Shown in pieces: positions 49,355 to 57,567 of a stretch of DNA of 64,000 nucleotides. The position numbers and the translations under genes are program-made. A model generated the notes under the pieces. It saw nothing but the letters and a program-made list of their open reading frames with translations, was not told where the DNA came from and did no database searches. Source of the DNA: Candidatus Rhodoferax mariagerensis. GTDB lineage: Bacteria > Pseudomonadota > Gammaproteobacteria > Burkholderiales > Burkholderiaceae_C. How positions within the stretch are numbered: the first letter of the stretch is position 1; every line of letters starts with the position of its first letter. The stretch spans positions 292,882-356,881 of the forward strand of contig JADKAW010000002.1 in NCBI GenBank assembly GCA_016719055.1. Direction: 5' to 3'.

Positions 49355-50035
49355 ATGACTGCGCGCACACCTCCCTTGTTTGATCCGCGCCAGGTGCCGG
49401 TGATTCATGTTGACGCAGATTTGCCCGCTGTTGCGCCAGCGCAACTTGTCCCACAAGCATTGCGCAGGCGTTTTGCGCATCCGCCGGTGTGGCAACCTGA
49501 GTTCTTGGTCGAAAAAAAGTTCATGGATCGAGCCCCCCGCCACGCCTCGGTACTGATACCCATCGTGATGCGTCAAGTGCCAATGGTCTTGTTGACACAG
49601 CGCACCGAACACTTGTCGACCCACTCCGGCCAGATTGCTTTTCCCGGGGGCAAAGTGGACGAAACTGATCCTGACAGCACGGCGGCGGCGCTGCGCGAAG
49701 CGCACGAAGAAATTGGCTTGCCAGCCAGTTTTGTGGACGTGTTGGGCCAACTGCCGATTTACACCACCGGGTCGGCGTTTTTGGTGACGCCCGTGGTGGC
49801 GCTGGTTCGCCCTGGGTTCACGCTGACACCCAACGATTTTGAAGTTGCGGAGGTGTTTGAGGTGCCTTTGTCATTTTTGATGAATCCAGCTAATCACCGC
49901 CACCATCAGATGACGTGGCAGGGTGTGCAGCGGACCTGGCTCTCCATGCCGTATCAGGATGCCACCCACGAGCGCTATATCTGGGGTGCCACAGCGGGAA
50001 TGCTGCGCAATTTTTACCGTATTTTGATCGCCTGA
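49355..50035 (+). CDS. Nudix hydrolase, CoA-pyrophosphatase type (NudL-like)
   Basis: A 226-residue cytoplasmic enzyme predicted to cleave coenzyme A or its derivatives. It carries the subgroup motif RTEHLSTHSGQIAFPGGKVD and the following Nudix helix ALREAHEEIGL. Both are features of the YeaB/NudL branch. ATG at 49355 is chosen; an in-frame TTG at 49325 is less likely. An N-terminal stretch of about 70 residues precedes the Nudix fold. Confidence 0.9.
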   Translation: MTARTPPLFDPRQVPVIHVDADLPAVAPAQLVPQALRRRFAHPPVWQPEFLVEKKFMDRAPRHASVLIPIVMRQVPMVLLTQRTEHLSTHSGQIAFPGGKVDETDPDSTAAALREAHEEIGLPASFVDVLGQLPIYTTGSAFLVTPVVALVRPGFTLTPNDFEVAEVFEVPLSFLMNPANHRHHQMTWQGVQRTWLSMPYQDATHERYIWGATAGMLRNFYRILIA

Positions 50036-50073
50036 TCTGAAGCTCCGGGGGATGCTGCCGCTATGATCGTTGT

Positions 50074-51045
50074 ATGAGCTTTATCTCTGTGCTGTTTGCC
50101 TTGCTGCTGGAACAGGCCAAACCGCTGGCCCGTGGCAATTCTGTGCATGCGGTCATGCGTGCCTGGGTGCGTTGGTGTACCCGCAGTTTTGACGCTGGTA
50201 CGGCCATGCATGGCTGGCTCGCTTGGAGCTTTGCCGTGGGTGGTCCTTCCATGCTTGCTTTAACCATCTATTGGCTGCTGGCCGTTTACGTGGCGCTGCC
50301 TGTGGCGGTGGTCTGGAGCGCGTTGGTGTTGTATGCCTCGCTGGGTTTTCGGCAGTTCAGCTTTCATTTCACCCGGATCCGTGATGCGCTGGCCGCCGAC
50401 GACGATGCCCAGGCGCGGGCGCTGCTGGCCGACTGGCAACACATTGAGGTCAAGGACCTGGCACGCGCAGAGATCATTGGTCAGGTGATTGAGTGTTCGG
50501 TGCTAGCGGCGCACCGCCATGTGTTTGGCGTGCTGGCCTGGTTTTCAGTGCTGGCTGCGTTTGGGTTGGGCCCAACCGGCGCGGTGCTGTACCGGCTGAG
50601 TGAATTTGTGGCGCGTTATTGGCACCACCAGAGTGAATCGCACCATCAACCGGTCAGTGTTGCATTGCAGCAAAAAGCCAAAACCATTTGGGTCGTCATC
50701 GATTGGTTGCCAGCCCGGGTAACCGCCCTTGGTTTTGCTTTTGTGGGCAATTTTGAAGAAGCCATTGATGGCTGGCGGCGGTATATACAAAAACCTGGTA
50801 GCAGCCAGGACGGTTTGGTACTGGCCGCCACGGCTGGCGCGGTGAACATCAATTTACCCAGCGTCAGCGCTGCCACGGCCGTTGATGCCGTGACGCACAA
50901 AAGTGCTGGTTTTGATGACCTGAGTCCAGCGCGACCCATGCCTGAACTTTCACACCTGGCCATTGTGGTTGGGCTGGTGTGGCGCTCGGTTTTGATGTGG
51001 ATTGTGCTGCTGGCCTTGCTGACCCTGGCACGGCTGCTAGGCTGA
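50074..51045 (+). CDS. AmpE / CobD-CbiB-family membrane protein
   Basis: A 323-residue inner-membrane protein with about five hydrophobic helices. It is related to the CobD/CbiB superfamily and closest in style to AmpE: RDALAADDDAQARALLADWQ, ECSVLAAHRHVFGVL and GPTGAVLYRLSEF. CbiB makes adenosylcobinamide, but AmpE-type members do not, and no other cobalamin gene is near, so I do not assign cobalamin synthesis. It is followed by hisC with a dispersed repeat between. Confidence 0.75.
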   Translation: MSFISVLFALLLEQAKPLARGNSVHAVMRAWVRWCTRSFDAGTAMHGWLAWSFAVGGPSMLALTIYWLLAVYVALPVAVVWSALVLYASLGFRQFSFHFTRIRDALAADDDAQARALLADWQHIEVKDLARAEIIGQVIECSVLAAHRHVFGVLAWFSVLAAFGLGPTGAVLYRLSEFVARYWHHQSESHHQPVSVALQQKAKTIWVVIDWLPARVTALGFAFVGNFEEAIDGWRRYIQKPGSSQDGLVLAATAGAVNINLPSVSAATAVDAVTHKSAGFDDLSPARPMPELSHLAIVVGLVWRSVLMWIVLLALLTLARLLG

Positions 51046-51056
51046 CGTTGTTGGTA

Positions 51057-51104
51057 AAATATGCTTCTAACCCATACTGAATAAGCAGTTCAAGCTATTT
51101 AATT
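51057..51104 (-). repeat. dispersed repeat, copy 11 (leader of hisC)
   Basis: On the minus strand it reads AATTAAATAGCTTGAACTGC, a short centre, then TATGGGTTAGAAGCATATTT. It occupies most of the gap before hisC, ending 11 bases before its GTG start, so it forms the hisC leader. Confidence 0.75.
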
Positions 51105-51115
51105 TGTAGTATTCA

Positions 51116-52198
51116 GTGGCAAACCCCGATTTCTACAGCCCGGTGCTCGCGCGCTTGGTGCCATACGTGCCGGGCGAGCAGCCCAAGCTTGACCGGCTGG
51201 TCAAACTCAACACCAACGAAAACCCCTACCCGCCATCGCCCCAGGTGATCGCCGCTGTCACCCGGGCAGCGCAACAGGGCTTGCAACTTTACCCGGACCC
51301 TGAATCCGCCGACTTGCGCCATGCGATCGCATCGCACCTTGGCTTATCTGATGCGCAAGTGTTTGTCGGCAATGGCTCTGACGAGGTGCTGGCCCATGCT
51401 TTTTTTGCCTTCTTCCAGCAGGGCTGCCCGCTTTTGATGCCAGACATCAGCTACAGCTTTTACAAGGTGTACTGCGCGCTGTACGGCATTGCGGTTGAGA
51501 CCGTCGCGCTGAACGACGAGCTTCGGCTGAATGTGCAGGACTATGTGAGAGCAGGCGGGCAAACTGTAGCCGGCGTGGTGATCGCCAACCCCAACGCGCC
51601 CACCGGCATCGGTCTGCCGCTGGCCGACATTGAAGCGCTGTTGCAGATGCACCCGCAGCGGGTGGTGCTGGTGGATGAAGCCTATGTTGATTTTGGTGGC
51701 CAAAGTGCGCTGCCGCTGGTTGACCGTTACCCAAACCTGCTGGTGGTGCACACACTGTCGAAATCGCGCTCGCTGGCTGGCTTGCGTATTGGTTACGCTT
51801 GCGGGCAGTCGCATCTGATCGACGCCCTGCAACGGGTCAAGAACAGCTTCAACTCCTATCCGCTGGACCGGCTGGCCATCGCCGGTGGTGTGGCGGCGTT
51901 TGCCGAGACGGCCTATTTTGAGCAAACCCGCCAGGCCGTGATGTGCAGCCGCGAGGGGCTGACGCTGGCGCTCGAAGACCTGGGTTTTACCGTGCTGCCG
52001 TCGCAGGCCAATTTTGTCTTTGCATCGCATCCTGTGCATGATGCGGCGGGCCTGGCTGCCGGTTTGAGCGCGTCGGGTGTGCTGGTGCGACATTTCAGAT
52101 TGCCGCGCATCGACAACTACCTGCGTATCAGCATCGGCACACCCCAGCAGTGTGATCGGCTGGTGCAGGCCTTGGCCGAGTTGCTGGCGTCCGACTAG
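51116..52198 (+). CDS. hisC: histidinol-phosphate aminotransferase
   Basis: PLP enzyme of histidine synthesis, making histidinol phosphate from imidazole-acetol phosphate. The 360-residue class II aminotransferase has KLNTNENPYPPSP, GNGSDEVLAHAF, NPNAPTGIG, LVDEAYVDF, the PLP Lys in HTLSKSRSLAGLRIGY and a final ISIGTPQQCDRL. It stands alone, outside a his operon, and HisC paralogues can act on related substrates. The start is a GTG at 51116 without a clear ribosome site. Confidence 0.92.
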   Translation: MANPDFYSPVLARLVPYVPGEQPKLDRLVKLNTNENPYPPSPQVIAAVTRAAQQGLQLYPDPESADLRHAIASHLGLSDAQVFVGNGSDEVLAHAFFAFFQQGCPLLMPDISYSFYKVYCALYGIAVETVALNDELRLNVQDYVRAGGQTVAGVVIANPNAPTGIGLPLADIEALLQMHPQRVVLVDEAYVDFGGQSALPLVDRYPNLLVVHTLSKSRSLAGLRIGYACGQSHLIDALQRVKNSFNSYPLDRLAIAGGVAAFAETAYFEQTRQAVMCSREGLTLALEDLGFTVLPSQANFVFASHPVHDAAGLAAGLSASGVLVRHFRLPRIDNYLRISIGTPQQCDRLVQALAELLASD

Positions 52199-52239
52199 GC
52201 ACGGGCCCCATTGGCAGTAGCGCAATCAAAATGCTTGCC

Positions 52240-53160
52240 TCAATAACGCCGAATCTGCTTCAATTCAGCGTACAAGTCACCGTAAATTTTATAGCGGTTC
52301 AAGCTTATTCCATATGGGCTAAGGCCTGATTTGACCCTTGAAATCACACCACAGCCAGGTTCGTGCAAATGGCTGCAGTTGTAGAACTTGCACTGCGCCA
52401 CATGGGGTTTGAGGTCGGGCATGTAAGCCGCTAGTTGAGCCGGGTCGATGTGGTTCAGGCCAAATTCCTGAAAACCCGGCGAGTCCAGCAGCGCGGTGGT
52501 TTTGGCAGCATCCACCCAATACCAAGTGGTGCTGGTGGTGGTGTGTTTGCCGGAATTCAGCGCCTGCGACAGCTCACCGGTTTGCACCAAAGCACCAGGA
52601 ATCAGGCAGTTGATCAGGGTGCTTTTGCCGGCGCCGGACGGCCCCAGCACCAGCGTGGTCTTGCCGTCTAGTCGCTGCATCAGCGCGGCTCGGTCGGCTT
52701 CAGTGCGACTGGCCAAGGACAGCGGCAACACGTCGTAGCCCATTTGACGATAGGGGGCCAGCCAGTCCCAGGCGCGGGCAAAGGGCTCGGTCAGGTCACT
52801 TTTGTTCAGGGCAATGATCGGCGTGATGTGCTGCTCTTCGGCTGCAATCAGCGCGCGCGACAGCTGGCTGCTGGAAAACTCGGGCTCGGCGGCGATCAGG
52901 ATCAGCACCTGGTCCAGGTTGGCTGCAAACGACTTGGTGCGCACCTCGTCCTGGCGGTAAAACAGGTTCTGACGTGGCTCAATTTTTTCGATCGTGCCCT
53001 CGTCTTGCGAGGCCTGCCATTGCACCCGGTCACCCACCACACCCTGGCTTTTTTTGCCGCGTGAATGGCAGATCAGTCGCTCGCCCGCTGAGTTCTCCAC
53101 CAGAAAATGGCGACCGTAGTTGGCCACGATCAGCCCTGACTGGCGCGGTGGCGTGGTCAT
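52240..53160 (-). CDS. rsgA: ribosome small-subunit-dependent GTPase A
   Basis: Circularly permuted GTPase acting late in 30S maturation. The 306 residues have an OB-fold (about 10-75), permuted G motifs (ALNKSDL before LGPSGAGKSTLINCL, then DSPGFQEFGL) and a C-terminal zinc knuckle with Cys and His (CKFYNCSHLHEPGC). ATG at 53160 begins the family sequence. Last gene of the M48 peptidase-phhB-rsgA run. Confidence 0.95.
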   Translation of the reverse strand: MTTPPRQSGLIVANYGRHFLVENSAGERLICHSRGKKSQGVVGDRVQWQASQDEGTIEKIEPRQNLFYRQDEVRTKSFAANLDQVLILIAAEPEFSSSQLSRALIAAEEQHITPIIALNKSDLTEPFARAWDWLAPYRQMGYDVLPLSLASRTEADRAALMQRLDGKTTLVLGPSGAGKSTLINCLIPGALVQTGELSQALNSGKHTTTSTTWYWVDAAKTTALLDSPGFQEFGLNHIDPAQLAAYMPDLKPHVAQCKFYNCSHLHEPGCGVISRVKSGLSPYGISLNRYKIYGDLYAELKQIRRY

Positions 53161-53185
53161 CAGGTGCGCCGGGGCTGAAGGAGGT

Positions 53186-53497
53186 TCATGCCAGCAGGGC
53201 GTCGGTGCGCGTGGCGCAGTCAAAATCAGCCAGGCTGATGCCAGCCACCGCATGGGTTTGCCAGCGCACCACGCATTGGCGCGCCTGCACCGTCAGCTCA
53301 GGGTGGTGGTCGCTGGTGTGTGCGATGAAGGCCACTGCATTGACAAAGGCCAGAGTTTTGTAATAGTCGTCAAAGACAAAAATCTTTTCAATGGCCAGGT
53401 CAGCCTCATCGCCCGATAGCCGCCAGCCATCAATTTTGGCCAGATTCGCTATTATTTGAGTAGCTGTTAGCGCTTTATGAATATGGGCTAGAGGCAT
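53186..53497 (-). CDS. phhB: pterin-4a-carbinolamine dehydratase
   Basis: Recycles the pterin cofactor of phenylalanine hydroxylase, also called PCD/DCoH. The 103-residue protein keeps the core FDDYYKTLAFVNAVAFIAHT followed by SDHHPEL, the active-site His pair, and RWQTHAVAGIS. The start codon ATG at 53497 and the first 14 residues (MPLAHIHKALTATQ) are written by a dispersed repeat. The family sequence proper starts around IIANLAKIDGW. A TTG at 53515 overlapping the upstream stop is an alternative start. Confidence 0.93.
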   Translation of the reverse strand: MPLAHIHKALTATQIIANLAKIDGWRLSGDEADLAIEKIFVFDDYYKTLAFVNAVAFIAHTSDHHPELTVQARQCVVRWQTHAVAGISLADFDCATRTDALLA

Positions 53498-53501
53498 ATT
53501 T
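53455..53501 (+). repeat. dispersed repeat, copy 12 (start of phhB)
   Basis: It reads TTTGAGTAGCTGTTAGCGCT, a short centre, then TATGGGCTAGAGGCATATTT, one of the best-matching copies. On the minus strand it provides the phhB start codon and first 14 codons. Confidence 0.82.
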
Positions 53502-53511
53502 ATTGCAAATT

Positions 53512-54816
53512 TCAATGGGCTGAGCCAGTCGCGGGTGTTGGTGCCTGCATTCGCGCCAGTCGCTCGGTCGCGCCCGGGTGCGAATAATAAAACGCCACAT
53601 ACACCGGATCGGGCGTGAGCGTGGAGGCGTTGTCCTCGTAAAGCTTGAGCAGGGCGGTAGACAAATCTTGCCCACTGGTTTGTCTCACCGCATAGGCATC
53701 GGCCTCAAATTCGTGTTTGCGCGATAACTGCGCAAAGACCGGCGCCACAAAAAAGCTGAAAACTGGCATGGCCAACAATAACAGCAGCAACGCCAACGCA
53801 TCATTGGGGCCTGTCGCATTGGGTTGAACCCCCAAGCCGGTGTAAAACCAAACTTGTTGCGCCAGCCAGCCCAGCAGCGCAAAGCCGGCCAGGCTCATGG
53901 CAAACATCGACAAAATTCGTTTGATGATGTGGCGGTGCTTGAAGTGCCCCAACTCGTGCGCCAGCACCGCGTCAACCTCGGCCGGGCTCAGCTTGGACAG
54001 CAGGGTGTCATAAAACACCACCCGCTTGGCCGCGCCAAAACCGGTGAAATAGGCGTTGGCATGGGCACTGCGTTTGCTGCCGTCCATCACAAACAAACCC
54101 TTGGCTGAAAAGCCACAACGCTGCATCAGGGCAGTGACACGCGCCTTCAACGTGGCGTCTTCAAGCGGCGTGAACTTGTTGAACAGTGGCGCGATCAGCG
54201 TCGGGTAAATCACCAGCAACAGCAGGTTAAAGCCCATCCAGACGCACCAGGCCCACAACCACCACAAGCCACCGCTGGCGGCCATCATCCACAAGATCAG
54301 CGCGGCAATGGGCAGGCCGATCAGCGCACCGATCGCGCTGGATTTAAGCAAATCCAACAGCCAGAGCTTGAAGCTCATCTTGTTGAAACCAAAGCGCTCT
54401 TCCAGCACAAAAGTCTGGTAAAGCGTCAAGGGCAGGTCAATGACCCCGCTGAGCAGCACAAAACCAGCCAGCAATGCCAGCTGTTGGGTCATGCCGGTCC
54501 CCAGCCACGACAGCAACCACTGGTTCAGCGCTGACAAACCACCGAGCAGTGTCCAGCACAGCAAAACGGCCGTGCCCATTGCCATCTCCAGCAAGCCCAG
54601 CCGCGCTTTGGCAAGGGTGTAATCGGCCGCTTTGTGATGGGCCTGCAGGCTGATCACTTGGGTAAACGCAGCAGGCACTAGCGGGCGATGCTGCGCCACA
54701 TACCGGATTTGACGCGAATTGAGCCAGAACTTCAGCAGCAGACCCAGCGCCAGCGCAGCGGCAAAGGCCAGAGTGAACAGCAGTGAAGGATTGGAGAAAA
54801 TGTTTGTTTCAGGCAT
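53512..54816 (-). CDS. M48-family membrane metallopeptidase (Ste24/CAAX-protease type)
   Basis: A 434-residue inner-membrane zinc protease. Several hydrophobic helices surround the catalytic HELGH motif (AVLAHELGHFKHRH), with a downstream zinc-binding Glu in the RKHEFEADAYAV segment. The length and layout match Ste24-like M48 enzymes, which in bacteria take part in membrane-protein quality control. ATG at 54816 fits the hydrophobic N-terminus. It is divergent from orn with 38 bases between starts. Confidence 0.93.
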   Translation of the reverse strand: MPETNIFSNPSLLFTLAFAAALALGLLLKFWLNSRQIRYVAQHRPLVPAAFTQVISLQAHHKAADYTLAKARLGLLEMAMGTAVLLCWTLLGGLSALNQWLLSWLGTGMTQQLALLAGFVLLSGVIDLPLTLYQTFVLEERFGFNKMSFKLWLLDLLKSSAIGALIGLPIAALILWMMAASGGLWWLWAWCVWMGFNLLLLVIYPTLIAPLFNKFTPLEDATLKARVTALMQRCGFSAKGLFVMDGSKRSAHANAYFTGFGAAKRVVFYDTLLSKLSPAEVDAVLAHELGHFKHRHIIKRILSMFAMSLAGFALLGWLAQQVWFYTGLGVQPNATGPNDALALLLLLLAMPVFSFFVAPVFAQLSRKHEFEADAYAVRQTSGQDLSTALLKLYEDNASTLTPDPVYVAFYYSHPGATERLARMQAPTPATGSAH

Positions 54817-54854
54817 GGCGGCGAAGTTTAGGTGATCAGCGACAATTTGCACCC

Positions 54855-55442
54855 ATGACGACACCCAACACCCCCAATGAGCCCGCGATTCTGGCGAAAT
54901 CAGACCAAAACCTGGTCTGGCTGGACTGTGAAATGACCGGACTAGAACCTGAGGCCGAGCGCATCATCGAAATCGCGGTCGTCGTGACTGGTCCAAACCT
55001 TGAGCCCCGCATTGAAGGCCCGGTGCTGGTGATCCATCAGAGTGATGCGCTGCTGGATGCCATGGACAACTGGAACAAGGGGACGCACGGCAAAAGCGGC
55101 CTGATTGACAAGGTCAAGGCATCCACCCTGACAGAGGCCGCGGCACAGACCCAACTGCTGGCCTTCATCAACCAGTACATTCCCAAGGCTGGTTCACCGA
55201 TGTGCGGCAACAGCATCGGTCAGGACCGGCGATTTCTGGCCATGTACATGCCCAAACTAGAGGCGTACTTTCATTACCGCAATCTGGATGTGAGCACGCT
55301 CAAAGAGCTGTCCAAACGCTGGGCACCTGAGATTTACAAAAGCTTCAAGAAGCAGCAGCGTCACACCGCGCTGGCCGATGTGCACGAATCGATTGATGAG
55401 CTGTTGCATTACCGCGAGCACTTCCTGAAACTGCCAATTTGA
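54855..55442 (+). CDS. orn: oligoribonuclease
   Basis: DEDDh exoribonuclease that degrades 2-5-base RNA and pGpG. The 195 residues include VWLDCEMTGLEPE (first acidic pair), NSIGQDRRFL and RHTALADVHESI with the final catalytic residues. It closes the degradation path of cyclic di-GMP in bacteria. ATG at 54855 is the family start; an earlier in-frame start would overlap the divergent protease gene. Confidence 0.96.
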   Translation: MTTPNTPNEPAILAKSDQNLVWLDCEMTGLEPEAERIIEIAVVVTGPNLEPRIEGPVLVIHQSDALLDAMDNWNKGTHGKSGLIDKVKASTLTEAAAQTQLLAFINQYIPKAGSPMCGNSIGQDRRFLAMYMPKLEAYFHYRNLDVSTLKELSKRWAPEIYKSFKKQQRHTALADVHESIDELLHYREHFLKLPI

Positions 55443-55476
55443 GCCTTTGCATGCCTACTTGGCCGTCAAATGGTGT

Positions 55477-56442
55477 TCAATGTCCTCCAGACTCGACTTC
55501 AAACGCCTTGTGCTTACCTTGTGCCAGCAGTTTGGTAGCCTGGCTCAGCGCTGCCGTCAGCGTCGCTTTTAATGTGTGCGGCGGGTTGATCACAAACACG
55601 CCACTGGCTGGCAGGCCCGGGCGCACCACTTCACCTTCATCGTCGGTACCGAGTTTGCTGGATTTGACGGTGAGCGTGGCGTTGAGCCAGGGGCGGCTTT
55701 CGCGATTGGCCAGGGTTTTGAGCTTGCGTGGCAGGTCATGCGCTTCAGGGCGGGGAATGATCGGGTACCACACCATGTAGGTGCCTGTGGCAAAGCGGTT
55801 GACCGCGTCTGTCATCATGGCGGTGACGCGGGCGTAGTCAGTCTTCATTTCGTAACTGGGGTCACACAGCACCAGTGCGCGGCGCGACGGTGGCGGCAGA
55901 AATTTTCTCAGACCCTCAAAGCCATCTTCTTGCAGCACCGTGATCAGTCGCCCGGCATTGAGCTGGGCAACGTTGGCACTGAGCGTCTTGGCATCGGTGG
56001 GATGTAGTTCAAAAAGTTTGAGCCGATCGCGCTCGCGCCCCTGCAGCAAATGGTTGATGATGAAAGGTGAACCCGGGTAGACTTTGTGACCGCCGCCTGG
56101 GTTAAAGCTGGCAATCAGGTTCAGGTAGTCTAGCAGGGCGGGTGCCAACGGCACCGCCTCTGCGGGCTTCTTTGATTCTATTTTTATAGCGGCTTGCCCT
56201 TGAACCATACGGGTTGGAGCCTCATTTTTCTGCAAAGCCAGACGCAGGTAGCCGTCCACCGCCTCGCCGCTCGTCTGGGCATAGTCGCCATCCAGCCGGT
56301 ACAAGCCTGCCCCGGCATGGGTGTCAAACACATGCAAAGCCGTGTCTTTTTGCACCATGTGGCGCAGCACTGCAATCAGCGTGGTGTGTTTAAGGACATC
56401 GGCATGGTTGCCGGCGTGAAAGGCGTGGCGGTAACTGAACAT
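55477..56442 (-). CDS. rlmJ: 23S rRNA (adenine2030-N6)-methyltransferase RlmJ
   Basis: Methylates A2030 of 23S rRNA. The 321-residue protein starts MFSYRHAFHAGNHADVLKH, a family hallmark, and has FDTHAGAGLY (S-adenosylmethionine site) and the catalytic-loop DPSYE, where many homologues have DPPYE. About residues 87-102 (EAPTRMVQGQAAIKIE) are encoded by a dispersed repeat, read in frame in a loop. It is convergent with orn. Confidence 0.93.
   Translation of the reverse strand: MFSYRHAFHAGNHADVLKHTTLIAVLRHMVQKDTALHVFDTHAGAGLYRLDGDYAQTSGEAVDGYLRLALQKNEAPTRMVQGQAAIKIESKKPAEAVPLAPALLDYLNLIASFNPGGGHKVYPGSPFIINHLLQGRERDRLKLFELHPTDAKTLSANVAQLNAGRLITVLQEDGFEGLRKFLPPPSRRALVLCDPSYEMKTDYARVTAMMTDAVNRFATGTYMVWYPIIPRPEAHDLPRKLKTLANRESRPWLNATLTVKSSKLGTDDEGEVVRPGLPASGVFVINPPHTLKATLTAALSQATKLLAQGKHKAFEVESGGH
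56181..56228 (+). repeat. dispersed repeat, copy 13 (inside rlmJ)
   Basis: It reads TTTTTATAGCGGCTTGCCCT, a short centre, then ACGGGTTGGAGCCTCATTTT. On the minus strand it is read in frame in RlmJ as KNEAPTRMVQGQAAIK. Confidence 0.7.
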
Positions 56443-56471
56443 GGGCCTGATGTTAACTGGCGAGGTCTGGC

Positions 56472-56502
56472 CTGAAAACTGCCCAATCAAATCTTCTATA
56501 AT
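56472..56502 (+). promoter_or_regulatory. predicted promoter of rplM-rpsI
   Basis: A perfect -10 box TATAAT at 56497-56502 with a weak -35 (CTGAAA at 56472-56477, 19-base spacer). A leader of about 150 bases precedes rplM. The assignment is a sequence match. Confidence 0.55.
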
Positions 56503-56658
56503 ATTCGGCTTCGCAGCGCTTTGTGACTCCGCGGCGAAGCACCTTCAGCCTGGTCTAAACACTGCGCTGTCGGTCAACCCACCTAAGAGATTCCCATTAG
56601 AAGGAGACCCGACCGTGGAAAAGAGTCCGACAAACCCATCTTTTTAAAGAGAAATCTC

Positions 56659-57087
56659 ATGTCAACTTTCAGCGCAAAACCCGCTGAGGTCGTGCACGAG
56701 TGGTTTGTGATTGACGCGACCGACAAGGTCCTCGGACGAGTAGCCAGCGAAGTTGCTCTCCGTTTGCGCGGCAAACACAAGGCCATTTACACGCCTCACG
56801 TCGATACCGGCGACTTCATCATCGTCACCAACGCAGCTCAGCTGCGCGTGACCGGTGCCAAGTCGCTCGACAAAATGTACTACAGCCACTCGGGGTACCC
56901 AGGCGGCATCAGCTCCACCAACTTCCGTGACATGCAAGCCAAATTCCCGGGCCGCGCTTTGGAAAAAGCCGTCAAGGGCATGCTGCCTAAAGGCCCGCTG
57001 GGCTACGCCATGATCAAGAAGCTCAAGGTGTACGGTGGTGCAGAGCACCCGCACTCTGCCCAGCAACCCAAAGTCTTGGTACTTTAA
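56659..57087 (+). CDS. rplM: 50S ribosomal protein L13
   Basis: Early-assembly large-subunit protein. 142 residues with WFVIDATDKVLGRVASEVAL, RGKHKAIYTPHVDTGDFIIV, YYSHSGYPGG and MLPKGPLGY. It is followed by rpsI ten bases later, as in most bacteria. Confidence 0.97.
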   Translation: MSTFSAKPAEVVHEWFVIDATDKVLGRVASEVALRLRGKHKAIYTPHVDTGDFIIVTNAAQLRVTGAKSLDKMYYSHSGYPGGISSTNFRDMQAKFPGRALEKAVKGMLPKGPLGYAMIKKLKVYGGAEHPHSAQQPKVLVL

Positions 57088-57097
57088 GGAGCCTTTA

Positions 57098-57490
57098 ATG
57101 ATTGGTGAATGGAACAATGGTACCGGCCGTCGCAAATCCAGCGTCGCTCGTGTTTTCCTGAAAAAAGGCTCAGGCCAGATCGTTGTCAATGGCAAAGCCA
57201 TCGAGAACTTCTTTGGTCGCGCTACCTCGATCATGATCTGCAAGCAGCCCTTGATGCTGACCAACCACGCCGAAACCTTTGACGTCATGGTCAATGTCGC
57301 CGGTGGCGGTGAGTCGGGTCAAGCCGGTGCGGTGCGCCACGGTATTACCCGTGCTTTGATTGACTACGACGCCACCCTCAAGCCAGAGTTGAGCAAGGCT
57401 GGCTTCGTGACCCGCGATGCCCGTGAAGTTGAGCGTAAGAAGGTCGGTTTGCACGGCGCCCGTCGTCGTAAGCAGTTCAGCAAGCGCTAA
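57098..57490 (+). CDS. rpsI: 30S ribosomal protein S9
   Basis: Small-subunit protein contacting the P-site tRNA. 130 residues, with GTGRRKSSVARVFLKKGSG, GGGESGQAGAVRHGITRAL and the C-terminal GLHGARRRKQFSKR. The ATG at 57098 follows GGAGCC. Confidence 0.97.
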   Translation: MIGEWNNGTGRRKSSVARVFLKKGSGQIVVNGKAIENFFGRATSIMICKQPLMLTNHAETFDVMVNVAGGGESGQAGAVRHGITRALIDYDATLKPELSKAGFVTRDAREVERKKVGLHGARRRKQFSKR

Positions 57491-57567
57491 TTTCGCTTCT
57501 CGTTCAAGCAGCCGCCCGAATGCAAGTTCTGGTGGCTGTTTGCATTTTGGTTTGTTGATTTGCTCCC

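Noticed and set aside
50074..51045. Cobalamin synthesis gene cbiB
   Set aside because: Sequence features are closer to AmpE-type members and no other cobalamin gene is present in the window.
57519..57552. Possible terminator after rpsI
   Set aside because: A seven-bp AATGCAA/TTGCATT stem with a 14-base loop and interrupted T tract is too weak to call.
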